Positions 37,870 through 52,800 of a DNA stretch of 64,000 nt are shown one piece after another (the first letter of the stretch is position 1; each line of letters opens with the position of its first letter). Where the stretch lies: the NCBI GenBank assembly GCA_038380795.1, contig CM076268.1, positions 31,133,501 through 31,197,500 on the forward strand, in the 5' to 3' direction. Position numbers and translations under genes: made by a program. The DNA comes from Pyrocephalus nanus. Its lineage: Eukaryota > Chordata > Aves > Passeriformes > Tyrannidae. Under the pieces are notes generated by a model. It did no database searches. It was not told the origin of the DNA and worked only from the letters and a program-made list of their open reading frames with translations.

Positions 37870-40800
37870 CTGCAAGAACATCAGACAGATTTTAGAAAGG
37901 CCTGTGACTGAGGAACTCTGCAAAGTTTAGGACTGAGCCCTAAGCATAGTGGATGGAAAAAAACGAAGGATGCACCGAGCCCGTGCAAAAGGGAACAGCT
38001 TTTTACACATTTTAAAATGTCATATGAAATAAATCAAACCAGCAACTCAAGGGAGAGTCGTTTAGAGCCCTGGCATTGAAGCTGCTGCTCATTGTTATTC
38101 TGTGTGAACAGCAGTGAGGAAGTAGCTCCACGCACTGCTCGGCATTTCAATGAGCCCCAGCACGCCCTGCCTTCCCAGCCCTGCCTTCCCAGCCGCTTCC
38201 AGAGCGGCGTCCGGTTCCTACCTGCAGTTTATCATCGTAATTGATTTCTTCCTTTGACAGCCTCAGCTCCTGCGTTAAGTGAAATGACTGTACAAGGTGT
38301 TCTGGAGACACAAAGTCTTCAGTTACTTGAACACAGCTGTGAAAATTTTGCACCTATCCAAAATAACAAGAGACTGGTAATTAGTATTTGGGGTTATTCT
38401 TTGGCAGAGAGACCTGAGAAAAGAATGGGTCTTGACATCCCTTAACCACAGCCTTATCAGACTAAAGGGCACCTTCACAGGTACACAACAATTAAGTGTA
38501 TTCGACTTATCTAAGAGCTTCTGGCAAAAGGCACACTGAACACTCGGATGTGTTATTCCACCCTTTCACCAGCTGCTGCACAGCCTTCCCAGACCCACCC
38601 GGCCACAGCCCTGCCCTGCAGGACCCGGCTCCTCTGGGAGCTTCCACACTCATGGAGAAGTAATGCTGGTGGGAACACTCAAAAGAAAAAGAAATCATGA
38701 ACAAAGAAAGGGGCAGATTGAGAAGGAACAGGGGTGGGGGTGGGGGGTGGAAAGCACTTTCTTCTTACTGGTGTGAGGTAACTGCTGAGGAACAGACACC
38801 ATCTCCTGCCACCAAGTTGTACTTGGAGGACAGCGGAGAGGGAAAACTCTTCCTGGTTGTGACCCAAATATCAGCTCCTGCTTGTTCCCTTTAGGAACAT
38901 TCAGCATTGGATTTTCACCCCTAAACCCTTACAAATTACACTGTACTTTTTATTTCAGCATGTCAAAACCCTCACTTCCCCCAACTCCAACAGCTCCTCA
39001 CAGAGTTGTGCAACATCATTTCTGCGGAATTCCCAAAGCCTGGGGCTGGGGAGGCATCCCAGCAACACCCAGTCCCACCCTGCTCAGGGCTGACAGACAT
39101 CTGCACATTTTAAGGTCACACCTAGAAAAATCTAGAGTTTTTAAATGTACACTCTAAAATTTCCATTATGGTACCTGACACTCAAAGAAACCCCTGGGGC
39201 CTGCACAGCTGAGGACACAGGACTTCATTTAAAAATTATTCTCTTCTTCAAAACCACTGCCCAAGTGTGATTTCACACAGCAGCTTAGCCCTCTGCAGCC
39301 GAAATCCCAGCGGTAACCCCAGCTCAGCACTCGTGTTGCATGTAGGGTTTCTGCAGCCTCATCATCACCAAGGACAAAGCAGGGCTGGTCCCTCCTGGGA
39401 GTTCATCACCACAGAAGTCATTCTGGAGACGAGGAGGGTTTGTTGATGGCACACAATTCGCGAGTGGCAGAAAGCCAGGAGCAAGGCAACACAAGTGCCA
39501 CCGTGACACCCCCCCAGCACTCAGGGAATTTCCTCGAGCCTGGGCTGAAATGCCTCTGCCTGGATCCAGTCCCTTCTCCTCCCTCGCAGACTTCTCACCT
39601 CTTTCAAGTCTCTACCTGCCCTTGTTTTCCCTGCCAGCCCATGCAAATCCCACAGGACTCAATCACTTTCTCCTCACCAAGACAAGGTTTCACCAATTCC
39701 CTCCCCCTCCATGGCAGAATAGGGAATGTTTCCCTCAGACCTTTCTTTCTGCTCTGCCTTAAGCCTCCTTCCCTTCCAGGGCTTGTCTTATCCGTGTGAA
39801 AAGCCTGCAGGGAGGACAGATTTTACCATGGGAATGCCCCCCTGGCAGCCCACAGGCAGTTCTATTTATAATATTTATAGCACAAGCTGATACAGTGACA
39901 CACACAAATAAAAACGTTGAGCGAGGATCCCCCGGGGTTTGTGGGGTGAGGAGTGCAGCACTCCCACGCCTCTGCCACTTCCAGCTTCACACCCAGCCAC
40001 GCACAGCAGAGGTTTTCCAGCACGGCCAGGAGATGGGTGGAGTGCTGGAAAAGCCTCAGACCTGGGCTGGGACAGGGAAAGGTGACTGGGCAGGGAGGAA
40101 AGGGCCACCCACCCGTCCTCATGGCCACAGGATCAGCCACTTCCTGCAAGGCTCAGCTGCGGGAGCTCTGCACTCGCAACGCCCAGACCTTTATCCCACA
40201 TCCTTATCGGAACATCGCCAGGATGTCGCATTACCTCCAGCATGTAATTTTACAATACATAATCCTGCTGTTAAATCAAGATAATACCACTATAAAAAAC
40301 AACATTATAATAACCTGTTCCTCTATGAACGAGTTTTGCAGGGAAGCCTCAACACCACATTTCAGTCACTGACTCCAGTACCTTTAGCTTTTAATTTATT
40401 GCTAAAATATTTTACAAATCTGAAGCCACAAAGTTAAAAGCAGACAGGGCATCCCTAGAGATGTCTGTGATGCAGCACGACCCACAGAGGAGCAGCAGAA
40501 AGAGTGACTCATTCAGGACAGTACAACGCTCCTTTTTTAGCCAGGGAAGTTCCAAGGAGAGCTCAGGGCTCCCTGTTCCAAGTCCCACAGAGCGAACAAG
40601 GCCCAGACATCAGCCAGGCAGGGACACTGCTGAGCTCCCGACTCACCCAGCCAAGAAGGAAGGACACTGTGATCCCACAGTGCATCCCTCACGCTGCATC
40701 CAGGGAAACATCTGCAGAGGTGACCCGTGCAAGGCTGTATCTATTTCTGGCTTCCCCTCCCGAGAGAGCAATTCCCTCCACAAGAGGTACTGCCAAGGCT

Positions 40801-43800
40801 GCCCTGCCTGTCACAGCTCACAGGAGAGGCTCTGCCTCCCAGCCCACCCGGGAACAGCCTGACTTTGCCTACTGCAGCGATCACAAGGGGGATGTCACTG
40901 CTGTCTGCAAGGACACGGGGAGAGGAGAAACCTGGGAAGCAAGAGGAATGCTTAATTCTACCATGAAATGTTATGAATAAATTACTTTAAAAGCTAGACA
41001 TGAATCCACAGAACCTGGGCGAGAGGAAGAAAGGATATACAGAAGACACACACACAATCTCCTCCATGTTAGAGCAGTACAGTTGTAGACCAGCACACCA
41101 GAAGCAGCAGTGTGCCAACAATCCTAACTGGCTCCAGGATGGAAGTGTCTGAACTACACTGTGCAGTGACCACACGCACCCAGGCACCCTAACTCCAGCC
41201 CTCAGCCTGATTTCCTCTGCTCCACAACACTACTGATGAGCAAACAAAAATAAAAATGTTAATTTACCACCAAATTTAGTATCAACTCTCACCCATTTTT
41301 AAAAATTAAAGACTCATGATGCACATGTAAATCTGAAACACTCAACGTGTAAACTCAACGTGGTATGTATTCTTGTGCAGACTTATTTTTCAGTGTTTAA
41401 ATGTGCTTTGTTTCTCTGAAGTGCTGGTGCTGATCCCTAAGGTCAGTATTTATGCATCTCTATTTAGAGAGAGCACTGTGCACACACATGAAAGAACACC
41501 ATGCTTTCATTTCCTCCTACGTGGCAGATTCACAGGAACTTACTGAAGATGAAAAGGTTCTCAGCTTCACCCACTAAGGTTTAAAAACACCACATTATTA
41601 ACTCCTTGGTGCCAGAAGCTAGAACATTACCACTTCAAAAGAAATCTGGAGTTTAAAGCCAAGGAGATAAAGATAAGAGTGATCTTATTTTTGGTCCTTA
41701 AACGTATGAACTGCAGGGAAGCCTGGAACAGTCCCACTACTTCATGTTTTATATTCTGCATCCCTTTATATAATGTCACATGCTATATAAAGCAAATTTC
41801 CCAGTACATCTGCTATTTTCTGTGGGTTTCCTTATCACTCTTGTATCTGGGACATCTCTCCCTTGTTTCAAGAGATCACAGTAAGGTTGCTGGAGGATTC
41901 AATACATGACTCTGGGAGTCCCAGCTGCTTTAGCACAACAGGAGCCAAGATCAACAGCAATGTCAGACATTCCTTCACCTTTGCGAAGTGACATCAAGCC
42001 CTGGAGACAAGGTACAGGGAAAGGTAACCTACAATAACCCCAGATTTGGGTCCCCTGGGTTTGTATGGGGCTCTCTGGGGTTTTTTCTTCTTTGCCAGGA
42101 AACAAATCCCTGCAGACTATCCAGAGCTACCTACTACCAAGTAAAACCCACCCAAAAACTCACTGGAATGAGGAGGAGCTGGTCTGTGTAAGGTACCTGT
42201 CATTTCCAATGCCCCACAACTGACACAGGGACAGAGCAGCTGTCATCACCACAACCCAGTCAGTTTTTCACAGAGGAAGCCCCACTGCCCTGGCCACGGT
42301 GACGTGGTTAAGCCACTGCTTCCTCCCTGCCAGCGGCTGGAAGCTGATCTGCACATCAGAAACCAAATAGCATCTTCCCCAGAAAGGCCTGGCCTCACTT
42401 GAACCCGCGTGGAGATCAGTGATAAATGTTTAATAGCACGATGGTTTACAAGCCCAAGTGCAGGGTGGGCATGCTACTCATTCCTTGACAGTCAGCTACC
42501 TCGTTAGTGCTGCCTGGCAGCTGGGGACACAGCAAGCAAGGAGGCTCCATTTCCTGATGAAGCAGGAAAAGGTTAATGGAGTGAAGAAAGAAATAAATCT
42601 CCAACAGCCCCAAAACAATTGTGCTTTCTTCCTCTTTTCACTAAGGAGCAGCAGTTCACAGACTGGGACGGAAAAAAAAAGGCCAAACAAAAGGCAGTGC
42701 CAGGAGATGACTGAAGCTGCCTGACACAAATTCATCCTGTTTCCCCAGAACTGCCCCACTGTCAGTACTTTTTCTTACATAACTAAGGATTAAATCAGCT
42801 CTGCTGCTGCAAAGGCAGTATCACTCTTTCTGATGGCAAGAAGGGACAATGATGACTCCAGGTGATTGATGTGCCTTCTGTGTAAAAATAAACAGTGTGG
42901 CATGGGAAAACAACCCAAACCCCTGTTACAGGAACACCAGAACACCCACTACAATTCTCCTATGGCTGAAAAGTAATGACATCCAGGTGGTTTTTACCTG
43001 CTCGAGTTGCTCTCCCTGCCTCTCCTGGGTGAGGTTAACTTTTGGCTTAGAAGAAAAAAATTACTAACCTGACTTTGCCATAACTAACCCCAGTTTGTTT
43101 AGAAATCTGCTAAGGAAATGAAAAGTGGAAAACAGTGGTTAATAATAGTCTGTTCATTTGTAATTGTAAAGCAAAAAAAGGAACTAATATTTAAGGCATT
43201 CAAGTTGCTGTACATTAGCACTGGCTAATCAGTTACACCACTAGATGTAACTTTATTTTACATTCCTAACAGCCACTAAGAAGCAAATAAAATCTACTTG
43301 AGTACAGGTGTATCTATGTCTTTGGAAAAAAGTTATTTTACTGCATTTATGCTACTTAATCCTGCGTGTATTTATGCCGAGGTACATTACCTGGTGAAGT
43401 GCTCCTGCTGGTAGAATAATAGCATCTCCAAGGAACTGAATAACCGTACAGGTTTTTACTCCATATTCTTCAAAAAGTCTTTGGCGAAGTTTTTTGTTCA
43501 CATACCAACTCTGATCACGAATTGGATCGTGCTCAGGTAAAACTTCTAAGCCTTGCTCCTTTGCTATCTGAAAGTACACAAAGGATCCAAGTCACTTCCA
43601 AAAGAACCAAACCTTTTGCTGATAAAGTGTAAATATATCTAACTTGGCAGTAACATTACTGTGTTCCCAAAAGCCAAACACGAACTCTCATCAGGGATTC
43701 AAAACACCCTCAAAGGAACTGTGAAGTCCCACTGAATTGAAGACATCTGCAGCACTCCCACTCCAAGACGCAGAGCTGTAAAGGACTCAGCACAATAATC

Positions 43801-46800
43801 TACTAATAAGCCAGACACTCTCTCTGTGTGACTTCTTTCATCCAGAAAATATCTGTCTTCAGTTCCTATGCTGCCACTTCCTCAGACTTACAACCTTCAG
43901 TTTTGACACAGACAGGCACCACCACAACCCCAGCTCAGGAAAAAAGCAGCAGAGAAAAACCCAAGGGTCCTACAGTCCTGAGCAACCTGCTCCAGGTGAC
44001 TCTGCTTGAGCTCAGGTTTGGACAGACGGCCCTCAAGAGGTCCCCTTCCCACCCCAATCCCACTGGGATAAGAAGTTATTTTCCTACCATCCCATGAGGG
44101 TATTCAGAAAAAATAATGGACATATAAAAATACTTCCTGGCATCAGTGAACTGAATTGCACACACATTTCTCACCATGTGAACCACAGGGGAACAAACAC
44201 TACCCTTAATCAACTGCTACAAAATCAATCCTATTGACTCCGATCCACCTATCATGAAAATCATCTCATTAAAAACATATATTTTTACTTATATTGATAT
44301 TAAATGCACTTAATTATGTGATGCAAAGCTTGAAGCAGTTCTTCAATATTATCCCACTTTTCTGTACTAACAAGATAGTGAGATTTTCTCTCTTAGCAGG
44401 CAAATGGTCCCAACGTTTACCATCAATTAATCTCCAATTCAGTACTTCCAAAATACCCTCCAGTACATGACTCATTCTGGATACCACAGCAAGCCATGAC
44501 AGCAAATGACAACCTTCATTACACAGCATCTGAAGTGCTTCTGTTTCAAACCTGCTGCTCAAAGAGTTTCACAATATCCCTTGATTGCTCTGAGACAGGA
44601 AACACTGAATACTCCTCATTGTCCACCTGTTCCCTCACAGTTGTGCTTTTGATCACAATTCTTTTTCAAATTGAAGAGTCACAATCTAATTTATGAGCAT
44701 CTACTTTTTGAATGAACAGAAAAGTCTTGCTGTATAATTCATAATCTCCTGGAATTAGCTGTGTTTGATTTACTAGTGCTCTTTTTCCCCCGCAGTTCAG
44801 CTTGCCAAAGAGCAAATGTCTGAGTCACCAGAGGACAGCTGCCCTGGTACAGAAACACTGCTTTATTGTCCAAACGAATCTTCACTGCTAGAGCTCTCAG
44901 GCTTTCCCTGCTGGCAGTAGAGCCCTTGGCCTCCAGCCTGTTTATGGACCCCTTTGGTTTAGCCAGTTAAAACTCATCTGATTTCTTCCCACAGTAGAAG
45001 AGAGAAAAGATTTCTTTTCCTCGAGCAAGCGCTTCAGTGATATTTTGGTATTTCTATGTCATCCAGCCAAGCTGTCTCCTAGAGCATCAAAACATGCTGA
45101 AGACAGAGCACAGAAAACAGCTTACAACACGGCATCCCTACATTTAGTGCCACTGATGGATATTCAACCTATGGAGCAACCTGCAACATTCTGATGTGGC
45201 TCTAACTTGTTGCATCACCGGCTGCACCATAGCTAAGGAATGAGTTTGCTGCCCTTGGATACGTTATCCCAGTGCTTCCACCTTCTCTAAGAGCCAAGGC
45301 ATGTTCTTTGAGCTAAGTGACCTAACACAGAGCCCTGAGGAACGTCAGTGGCTGCCGGGTGGCAAGGTCAGGGGTTTTGGCATGGGTCAACTCACCAAAA
45401 ATCCAGCAGCTGATAATGCATGAATGGATCAGTGACAGAAAAACATCATCCTACTGATTATCCTTTGTATTAGAGGAGGACAAGAATAATCTGTATGCTC
45501 TCCTGAGCCTTCAGAGTTTGCAGGCCACCCGTAACTCTTATGAAGTGAATATGTATCATGCTATGTATTTTATTTGTTGACGATGTAGCAGGTCAATTAT
45601 AATCTATTTTATGTGCTATTAAGAAGTAATTTTACTTCCCTCTCTTCCCTCACACTTGGATGGAGTTGGTGGTTTCTGCCAGCCCCCTTTGATTTACCAA
45701 TTACTTGGTTTATTTATAAATCATGTGTAATGAATCTGACCTTTTGCAGAAACTCTCTTATCTTGTCAGCATCTTTGCCAGCGTAAATGTGCCATAAGGC
45801 ACCAGGTAATTCACTTGAATCCTTCAATCGCTTCCTTAAAAGGTCATCCAAATCTTCCTCCTCCAACTTCTTCAAAACTCCTAAGATTCAACAAAAATGT
45901 TCTTTAAGTGTGAAACAGAGGAAAAACTTTGAAACTAAACACTTTCCTTTCAAATTTCCTGTGTGAGACCAAGCAGAATAAAAGTCTGATGAATACAAGA
46001 GAAGCCCCCAGATGACCTCTGTGTTCAGTGTTTGTAAACAGGTACTAGAACATGAATGCCATGGATACCTTAAAAATACAGTTAATTTTTAAACTTGTCC
46101 ACATTTCTTGAATTTGGCAGAACACAATCTCCTGCCTGAAATAAACAAGCAGGCTGGTACCAAAAAATTAAAAGATGAAAAAGGTGTTCTCCTGCAGTCA
46201 GCACGAGCAGTGTTTAGCATGCTGTTCTAGCAGGCAGAGCTCTCCCAGGATGCTCAAGTTTGCTGCTATTAACTTAGTGCATACCCAAGTGAAAACAAAG
46301 TAAATAAAAGACAAACCTTGCTGCAGCTCTATTACTCACACCCAAAATCTATACTTGCTGATTGTGGAGTAAGAGGACAAAAGAAAAAGGGGAAGAAACA
46401 AAACTATTTCAGTGATTTAAAGACTGTTTCACATAACCAATAAACCTCATAGAGATGACTAACATACACCAATTTAAGCTCTCCAGTGCTGAAAAATTAC
46501 ATTACAGTCCAAATTCAATAGAGTGAACACAGCGCACCCAGAAGGAGTAGAATAAACAGAAGGTCTGGCAAATACATCATCCTGACATAATTGTTAGAAC
46601 CACCACAGCTGCCAGAGGAAATCCTTCATCCTGCACTTTCATTAGCTGTGCCAGTCCCAGCACAGGAATGGTTGCATCAATTATAGGTGAAGGCAAAAAA
46701 AAGTGAAAAGAGGCCCAAACACCATTTCATAATTCATGAACTGCAGTGTACTTATGCAGAACTAATATGTCTGCAATCTCTTGAAACGAAGAATCTCCCA

Positions 46801-49800
46801 GATACTTATGGATATATCCCACCCCTTCAGCAGAACGGCGTCAGCTCTGGAAGCAGCAGAACATTCAGTCCATCCACACCTGCACAGTGAGTGAGCTTCC
46901 CTTACCTGATTTGGAAAGCACTCCATTTCCTTTTGCTATGCCAACATAAACAAGGATGTTCACAACATCAGACACTTCGATATGGAGATTTGTGGTTCCT
47001 ATATCATGGTCCTTAGTAGCAGCCACACCTGTGGTACAAGACAAAATTAAGATTTGTTGCAGTGCATATTCACCTTCAAACAGAAACGTGCAACAACTGA
47101 GAAGACACTTTTGAAAGCATACTCAGCATCACTGAGATACACAAACTATAAACATGCTTTTGGTTCACCTGCTAAACAAGGAAATGTTACTTGTTAACAG
47201 ACACTGTGAGGTGTCTCTTAGCCCAGGTAACTGTCCCTCTGTAGCATTTGTGTCAGAACAAAATGTTTCAGCAAATAGTGGGAGACATTTCCTAACCATT
47301 GTGTTCCATTCCTCCTCAGCCTTTCAGGGTGTTCAGAGCAGAATGCAGATACAATGAATAAACATGGCTATCAAATATGCCACTTTTATGTCTAGCTGTA
47401 AGCAGAGTTCTTAATCAAAATAATGCTTAAACAAGGAGGAAAATAAATTTTAATTTTAAAAAATGAAAACACACATTCAAATGTCAAAAGGACATTTTAG
47501 AACACTAAGCCTTACAGCAGTATTACATGAGACAGTAAATTAAAGATTTAAAAACTCAGTCCTTCAGACCCATGCCTTGATCACTGCTGTTAATATGTTT
47601 ACTTCAAAAGACAACTGGAGAACTTTTTAAATCAAAGCCATCACGTCACAAATTACCACTCATTTCTTGTCCTATTACAACAATCTGAAAAACAGAACTG
47701 AACAAAATTTTTTGGCAAAGAAGGAGTGGATGGAAAATAACTGAGGGAAACCACCTTTTCTGAACAGGTTTTTGAGTGTTCAGCACACAAAACAAACTAT
47801 GAGAAATATGCTGAGACTTATTTATGGCCAGAATTACAAAGACAGTGATATCTCCTGAAGTATTCCATCATACAGCACTACCCAAGACAGGATCTAGCTC
47901 TGTGTAGAAGCACATAACCATTTCTATGCTTCCAAAGGCTGTAACAGCACAAGAAAAGATAGAAAGAAATGCAGAAGCAACTAAGCTCTCACGCCTGAGG
48001 TGCCTGTGCTGTTAATATTCAAGTCAGTTGGTCTTTCTCCTACACTGAGTGAACAACTAGCCTTCAAGTAAGCTCAGCTTTCTATCGAGCATTGTAACAC
48101 GTGACATTCTACAGGTTCAAGGGGAGGGGTAACTGCTGCACTTCAGGGCACACTCACCATATGCACTGCACAGTCTGGGTCCCAAATCCGGACGGACAAA
48201 AAATCCTGGCAGATGAGAAGCCAAGTTTAGTTTTCCTTCTGGACTACAGTATTCAGGCAAGGGTAAACTTTTTAGTAAGTCCTCATATCTGAAGGAGAAA
48301 GGAAAGAAGAATGTAATTGAATTTGTGACATTACATAGAGAGAGAAAAACGCAACATGGGGCTGACTTAAGAACATCTGATATTAAACTCAAAATACCTT
48401 GCTGGCATCATGGCCTTGAAATCTTCACCAGAAGGCCAATCTTTCAGTTTTAGTAGAGCTGTTTCCCCGTTTTTTACTTTCTGCCGTTCTGCAAGTAACA
48501 CAGAAATTACTAAAAACTAATACACTGTAGGTGTTTTATTTTATTCAACCAAAACACAGAATTAAACTCTTAACCTATCAATAATCAAAACTGCATGCAT
48601 GAAACAGCATATAAATTATTTCAAAACTCAAGAATGATACAAACGAAACTCAACGAGTTAAGGAACAGTGACATTTGTTTGGTTTCCTAGTCAGACCTAA
48701 CCAGTTTAAACAGTGCATCTTTGATTCTGCAAACATATGAAATGCCAGTTTCCATCACGTTCTCTGGAAACAGATTATCCACAACTGTCTTTTAAAAGTT
48801 TCTTCAAAGCCTCAAGATCATAAAGATTATTATTAACTGCAGTTTCTAACATTGATCATGCTCAGAATCAATAGAATAATACATTCACAGTAACATACTT
48901 GAAACATCTTCAAAACCATCCCAGAACTCCTTGACATTGGTGTTTGAAATGATACTGTCTTTGCAATTCAAGATATCGGCTTGCTGGTTTCCAAAATCCA
49001 GACTAATGGACTCAGCTTTCCACAGGCTGAAGTTCATTTTCTTATGCATACCCGACACCAAAACAGGCTGTAAAAAGTAAAATAAAATAATTAAAAATAA
49101 AATCAATACTTATCCTTTCCAAAGTACAAATGTACCCGAAATACACACTGAAGACCATGGCCCTACCGAGCTGTAAACACTTCCTCCAGGAGCACCCATT
49201 CCCAAACGTGTCACACACCTCTCTTAGGAATCTCTGATTCACCATGAGCAAGTAACTGGAGTTTAACTACACAATTCCCCTGTGGGATATCCCTGACAGG
49301 CTTTTGCCCACTGATAACAATGAAGCTTCACACATGGAGTCAGGGGTTTCTGTCCCTCAGCACAATTCCCCAGGGTTCACACTGAGGTCACTCCACACAC
49401 ACCTCAATACCTACCCTGCCTTGTTTCCAGCACTCTTTGAAGAGCTTCCAGTTGTTGCTATTTTTATGGTCTCTGAGCCACAGAACGTGCTTATCACAGA
49501 TCCATGAATACTGAATATCACTGTACCGTTTACTGCAGTCATCCTGAATACATTTTTTATCATCCTTTGGCTCATCTTTTATTTCAGATTTTACATTTAT
49601 CTTTGGTGCTCTATTTGGTGGAATCTTGTTTTCTACTACTGAAGCAATTATGTCATCAAGGATGTTTGGCATAGTCCTTCCACTCTTGCCACTCTGTTAG
49701 AAAACAAACAAATGTGTGCTTAAACAACATAAAACCAAATTAAGTTAGTGCAGTTCCTTCTGCAGTAGAATAACATTTCAGATGTATCAATTACGACCAT

Positions 49801-52800
49801 ATATAAAAATAAATAAAACATTAATGTGTGTGTGTACATATGAAGTTTTCATATGAAGTTTTCAGCCATCAGACAACGTGCCAACACAAATGATACAGAC
49901 TTTCAAATCCTGACAGAAAAACTGTGTGACTTGTAAACACTTACTGCTGTTCCTGTGGAGTAAACTGGAGCAAAAGCAATGCCAGCATCAGTGGAACCCA
50001 GCCGCAGTTTGCCCGCTGTTGTAGTTAGTAAGTCTCGTAAGGTTGAGCCCTGCTCATTGTTCTGGGATGCAGGAGGGGAGTTTTTACAGTTCTGGGACTC
50101 CAAATCATCCTGGTCTTTCTCTTCCTTTGAATGTTTTCCAGAAGGACACTCTTTGTTCTCTAAAACAAAAATAACGATTGGAAGTTTACACTGTTGTGTC
50201 ACGAAGCAGTCACAGGAACAGCACCGTCCTGCACTTCACAGTGGTCGTAACACACTGTGCAGCACCAGTGCTTTGTCCACCTAAAAACACACCAGAGGAT
50301 GAGCTGGATCCTTCGAAATGCAGTCAAACAGTGTGACCAAGAAAAGGTCTTCCTCAGCGTCTCAGACACGCACCTGAGTGAGCACCTGTCCCAAATGGGA
50401 CATGCTGTAGCTGGAAATGTTCCCCCATCACCCATGCATTCCATTAGTGGCTCTTTGGGGATTCAGATGTCACCATAAAAAGGCACTGCAGTTTCAAGGT
50501 TAAAATTACTGGGGAAAAGAACACCATCTTTCCTTTTTGTAACAGAAAACGGTGTTATATTTTTCATAATTCAATTACGTTACCAGTGGTGCCTCCAGAG
50601 TCATGGACAAGATATAACAACTTCAAACATGTACCTTTCTTTTCTTCTCTGGCTTTTTGCTCTGCAAGATCAGCCAGCCAGTGCAGGGGGGACTGGGATT
50701 CGGGTGGTGTTAACTTGCTGTCTGTGCTTACATCACTCCTTGGGCTCGCGTTACCATTTGCCTCGGACTTTTGAGGAGTGTTCTGCTGTTGAGACTCAGG
50801 CGTGCACAGGGAAATTTTATTACTGTGGTTAAGGACATTCTGCAAAACCTGGAAAGAACAAATTTGTTTTGAACTCCACAGCTTTGCTCTAATGTATTTC
50901 AAAGACAAGGCTAGCACTTAACTGTCATGTATGCAGATTAAAATGCAGCTGGCGCTATTCAAATACAGAAATCCACAGGAATCACAACACTTGAACAAGC
51001 TGCAATATATACACACATTTTAGACTCACCTGAGACACTCCATTCATTGCAGGGAGCTTGCCAGCTTGCGTGCTCTGCTTGCTGGTGCACTGACAATGCG
51101 ATTTAATTTCAAATTTTTCTCTGATATTGTGCATAGCATCTAAAAGATCTGTCAAAACTAGAAGACAATTAAGAAGAAAACCATCAGCAGCTGTCAATCA
51201 TTTTGTGACCCTCTTCACAATACACACACTGTGATGCTAAAATGCTATCTCCAAGTATTTCCATAATTTAAGCTCTTAGAAATCTTAAACTTAATACTCA
51301 AAAGTACTCTAAAATGATTGCCCAGTTTATTTTAAAGCTTGTGCAGAAAGAGTGACCTTTAATTAAGTAATTGCACCCTACTCTTCTGAATAATCTAATC
51401 TGTATTTTGCATTCCCATTGCGTGGCACACACCAGGCAAGCCAGTCATTCATTATTTACTTCTTATTGTTCAACGGGTGCATCACTGCTCCATTTATTAA
51501 AACCATCAACTGCAGACTGAGTGAGCCACATCTTGACAAAAAAATTAGTATGTGACCATGTAAATGAAGGCTGTTTGGTAATGGATATGCACAGGAGAAC
51601 ACCACTGAGGCTACGTAGGCATCTTTCACTGTGCTGTTTCCAGACAAGTGGGTCACTTCACAATGTAAAATTAAAACTAGTTTCAGACTGGAACCTGTTC
51701 TGAGGAATGTCACAATTTGAATTTGTTATGGAATCCAACCAACCTTCATTTCTACCTGACCCAACATGTAACAACCCATAAAATAATGACTGGCTCTGTA
51801 TTTTCAGCTTAAAATAACCTGGGAATTTACTTATTAAGGGCACATTTGAGTTTTCTGTTTTCTGGTCTGTATCAAATGTTGCCAGAAATTCTAAATACAT
51901 TTGTGCTAGTAACCACCACCACACCTAACTGCACTGCTTCAGGAAACCTCCTTGGTTGAAAGAAGTCTGAATCTAGCTGGGTTTATGATTACTGCTTAGT
52001 TTTTCAATTATCACAAGCTCCTGCATTTTGCTCAATCAGATGTCCAACCAAAACATTTTCTTTTCTGTGTGGGTGAATGGGACAGACAACAGTGAAAAAC
52101 AAATCCCCAGAAATCTCTTGCCACACAGTGCTCTACGATGTTATAAAGACTGTATTAAGATTTTCTTTTAACAGCTAAGGTCAGAGTTATTAAGTACATT
52201 CTGGCTGGTTTATTCTGCTCTGAAAAGGTACTAATTGGTCAAGATCTTTTATTTCTTCACTGCCCATCCCCAAAACTCCTTCACACATCTGTCAGCATAC
52301 TCCTCTTACTGTCTTCATCATCTGTTCCACTGCTGGTAACTGCCCAGAATCACCTGCCTTATTAAGATGATTTAACTCAATTGCCAGGTTTTTAAATGGA
52401 AAATCAGAAGTTTCAGGAAACAACTCTGGCCTCTCTTTACAGAAAGGTGCAGGGAAAAAACACACTCTGCTCGTTCACACATGGTCTTACCAGAGCCTGG
52501 AATAATCTGGGTTGGCATCAGGTGCTTGTGATCGTGGGGCTGTCCCTTCACACACTTCATCCAGGCATACAACTCCTTATCTGCAAAACAGCACAGCCAA
52601 TGTTTTACTTTGCTTACAGTGCACACAGACAGAGCCAACGTTTTTCAGACTGGTTTTAGTTAGCAATGTTTTCCTGCATATATTAACTCTTCTGCTCTGG
52701 TATCCTGCGTGACAAAGGCCTGCACACAACACAAACTTTTCACAATAAGGAAAACAGAGTTTTAACAATCCTGAAATCTGAAATGACTGCACCTGTAACA

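Noticed and set aside
39796..40980. Open frames of 133 to 162 codons in the 5-kb JMJD1C intron
   Set aside because: Several frames overlap in the same GC-rich stretch, none has a recognisable domain or splice partner, and they lie in the antisense direction of the host gene.
45240..45560. Possible ancient repeat in a JMJD1C intron (GAGCCCTGAGGAACGTCAGT and following)
   Set aside because: The phrase resembles old interspersed repeats, but I could not match a family or define its ends.
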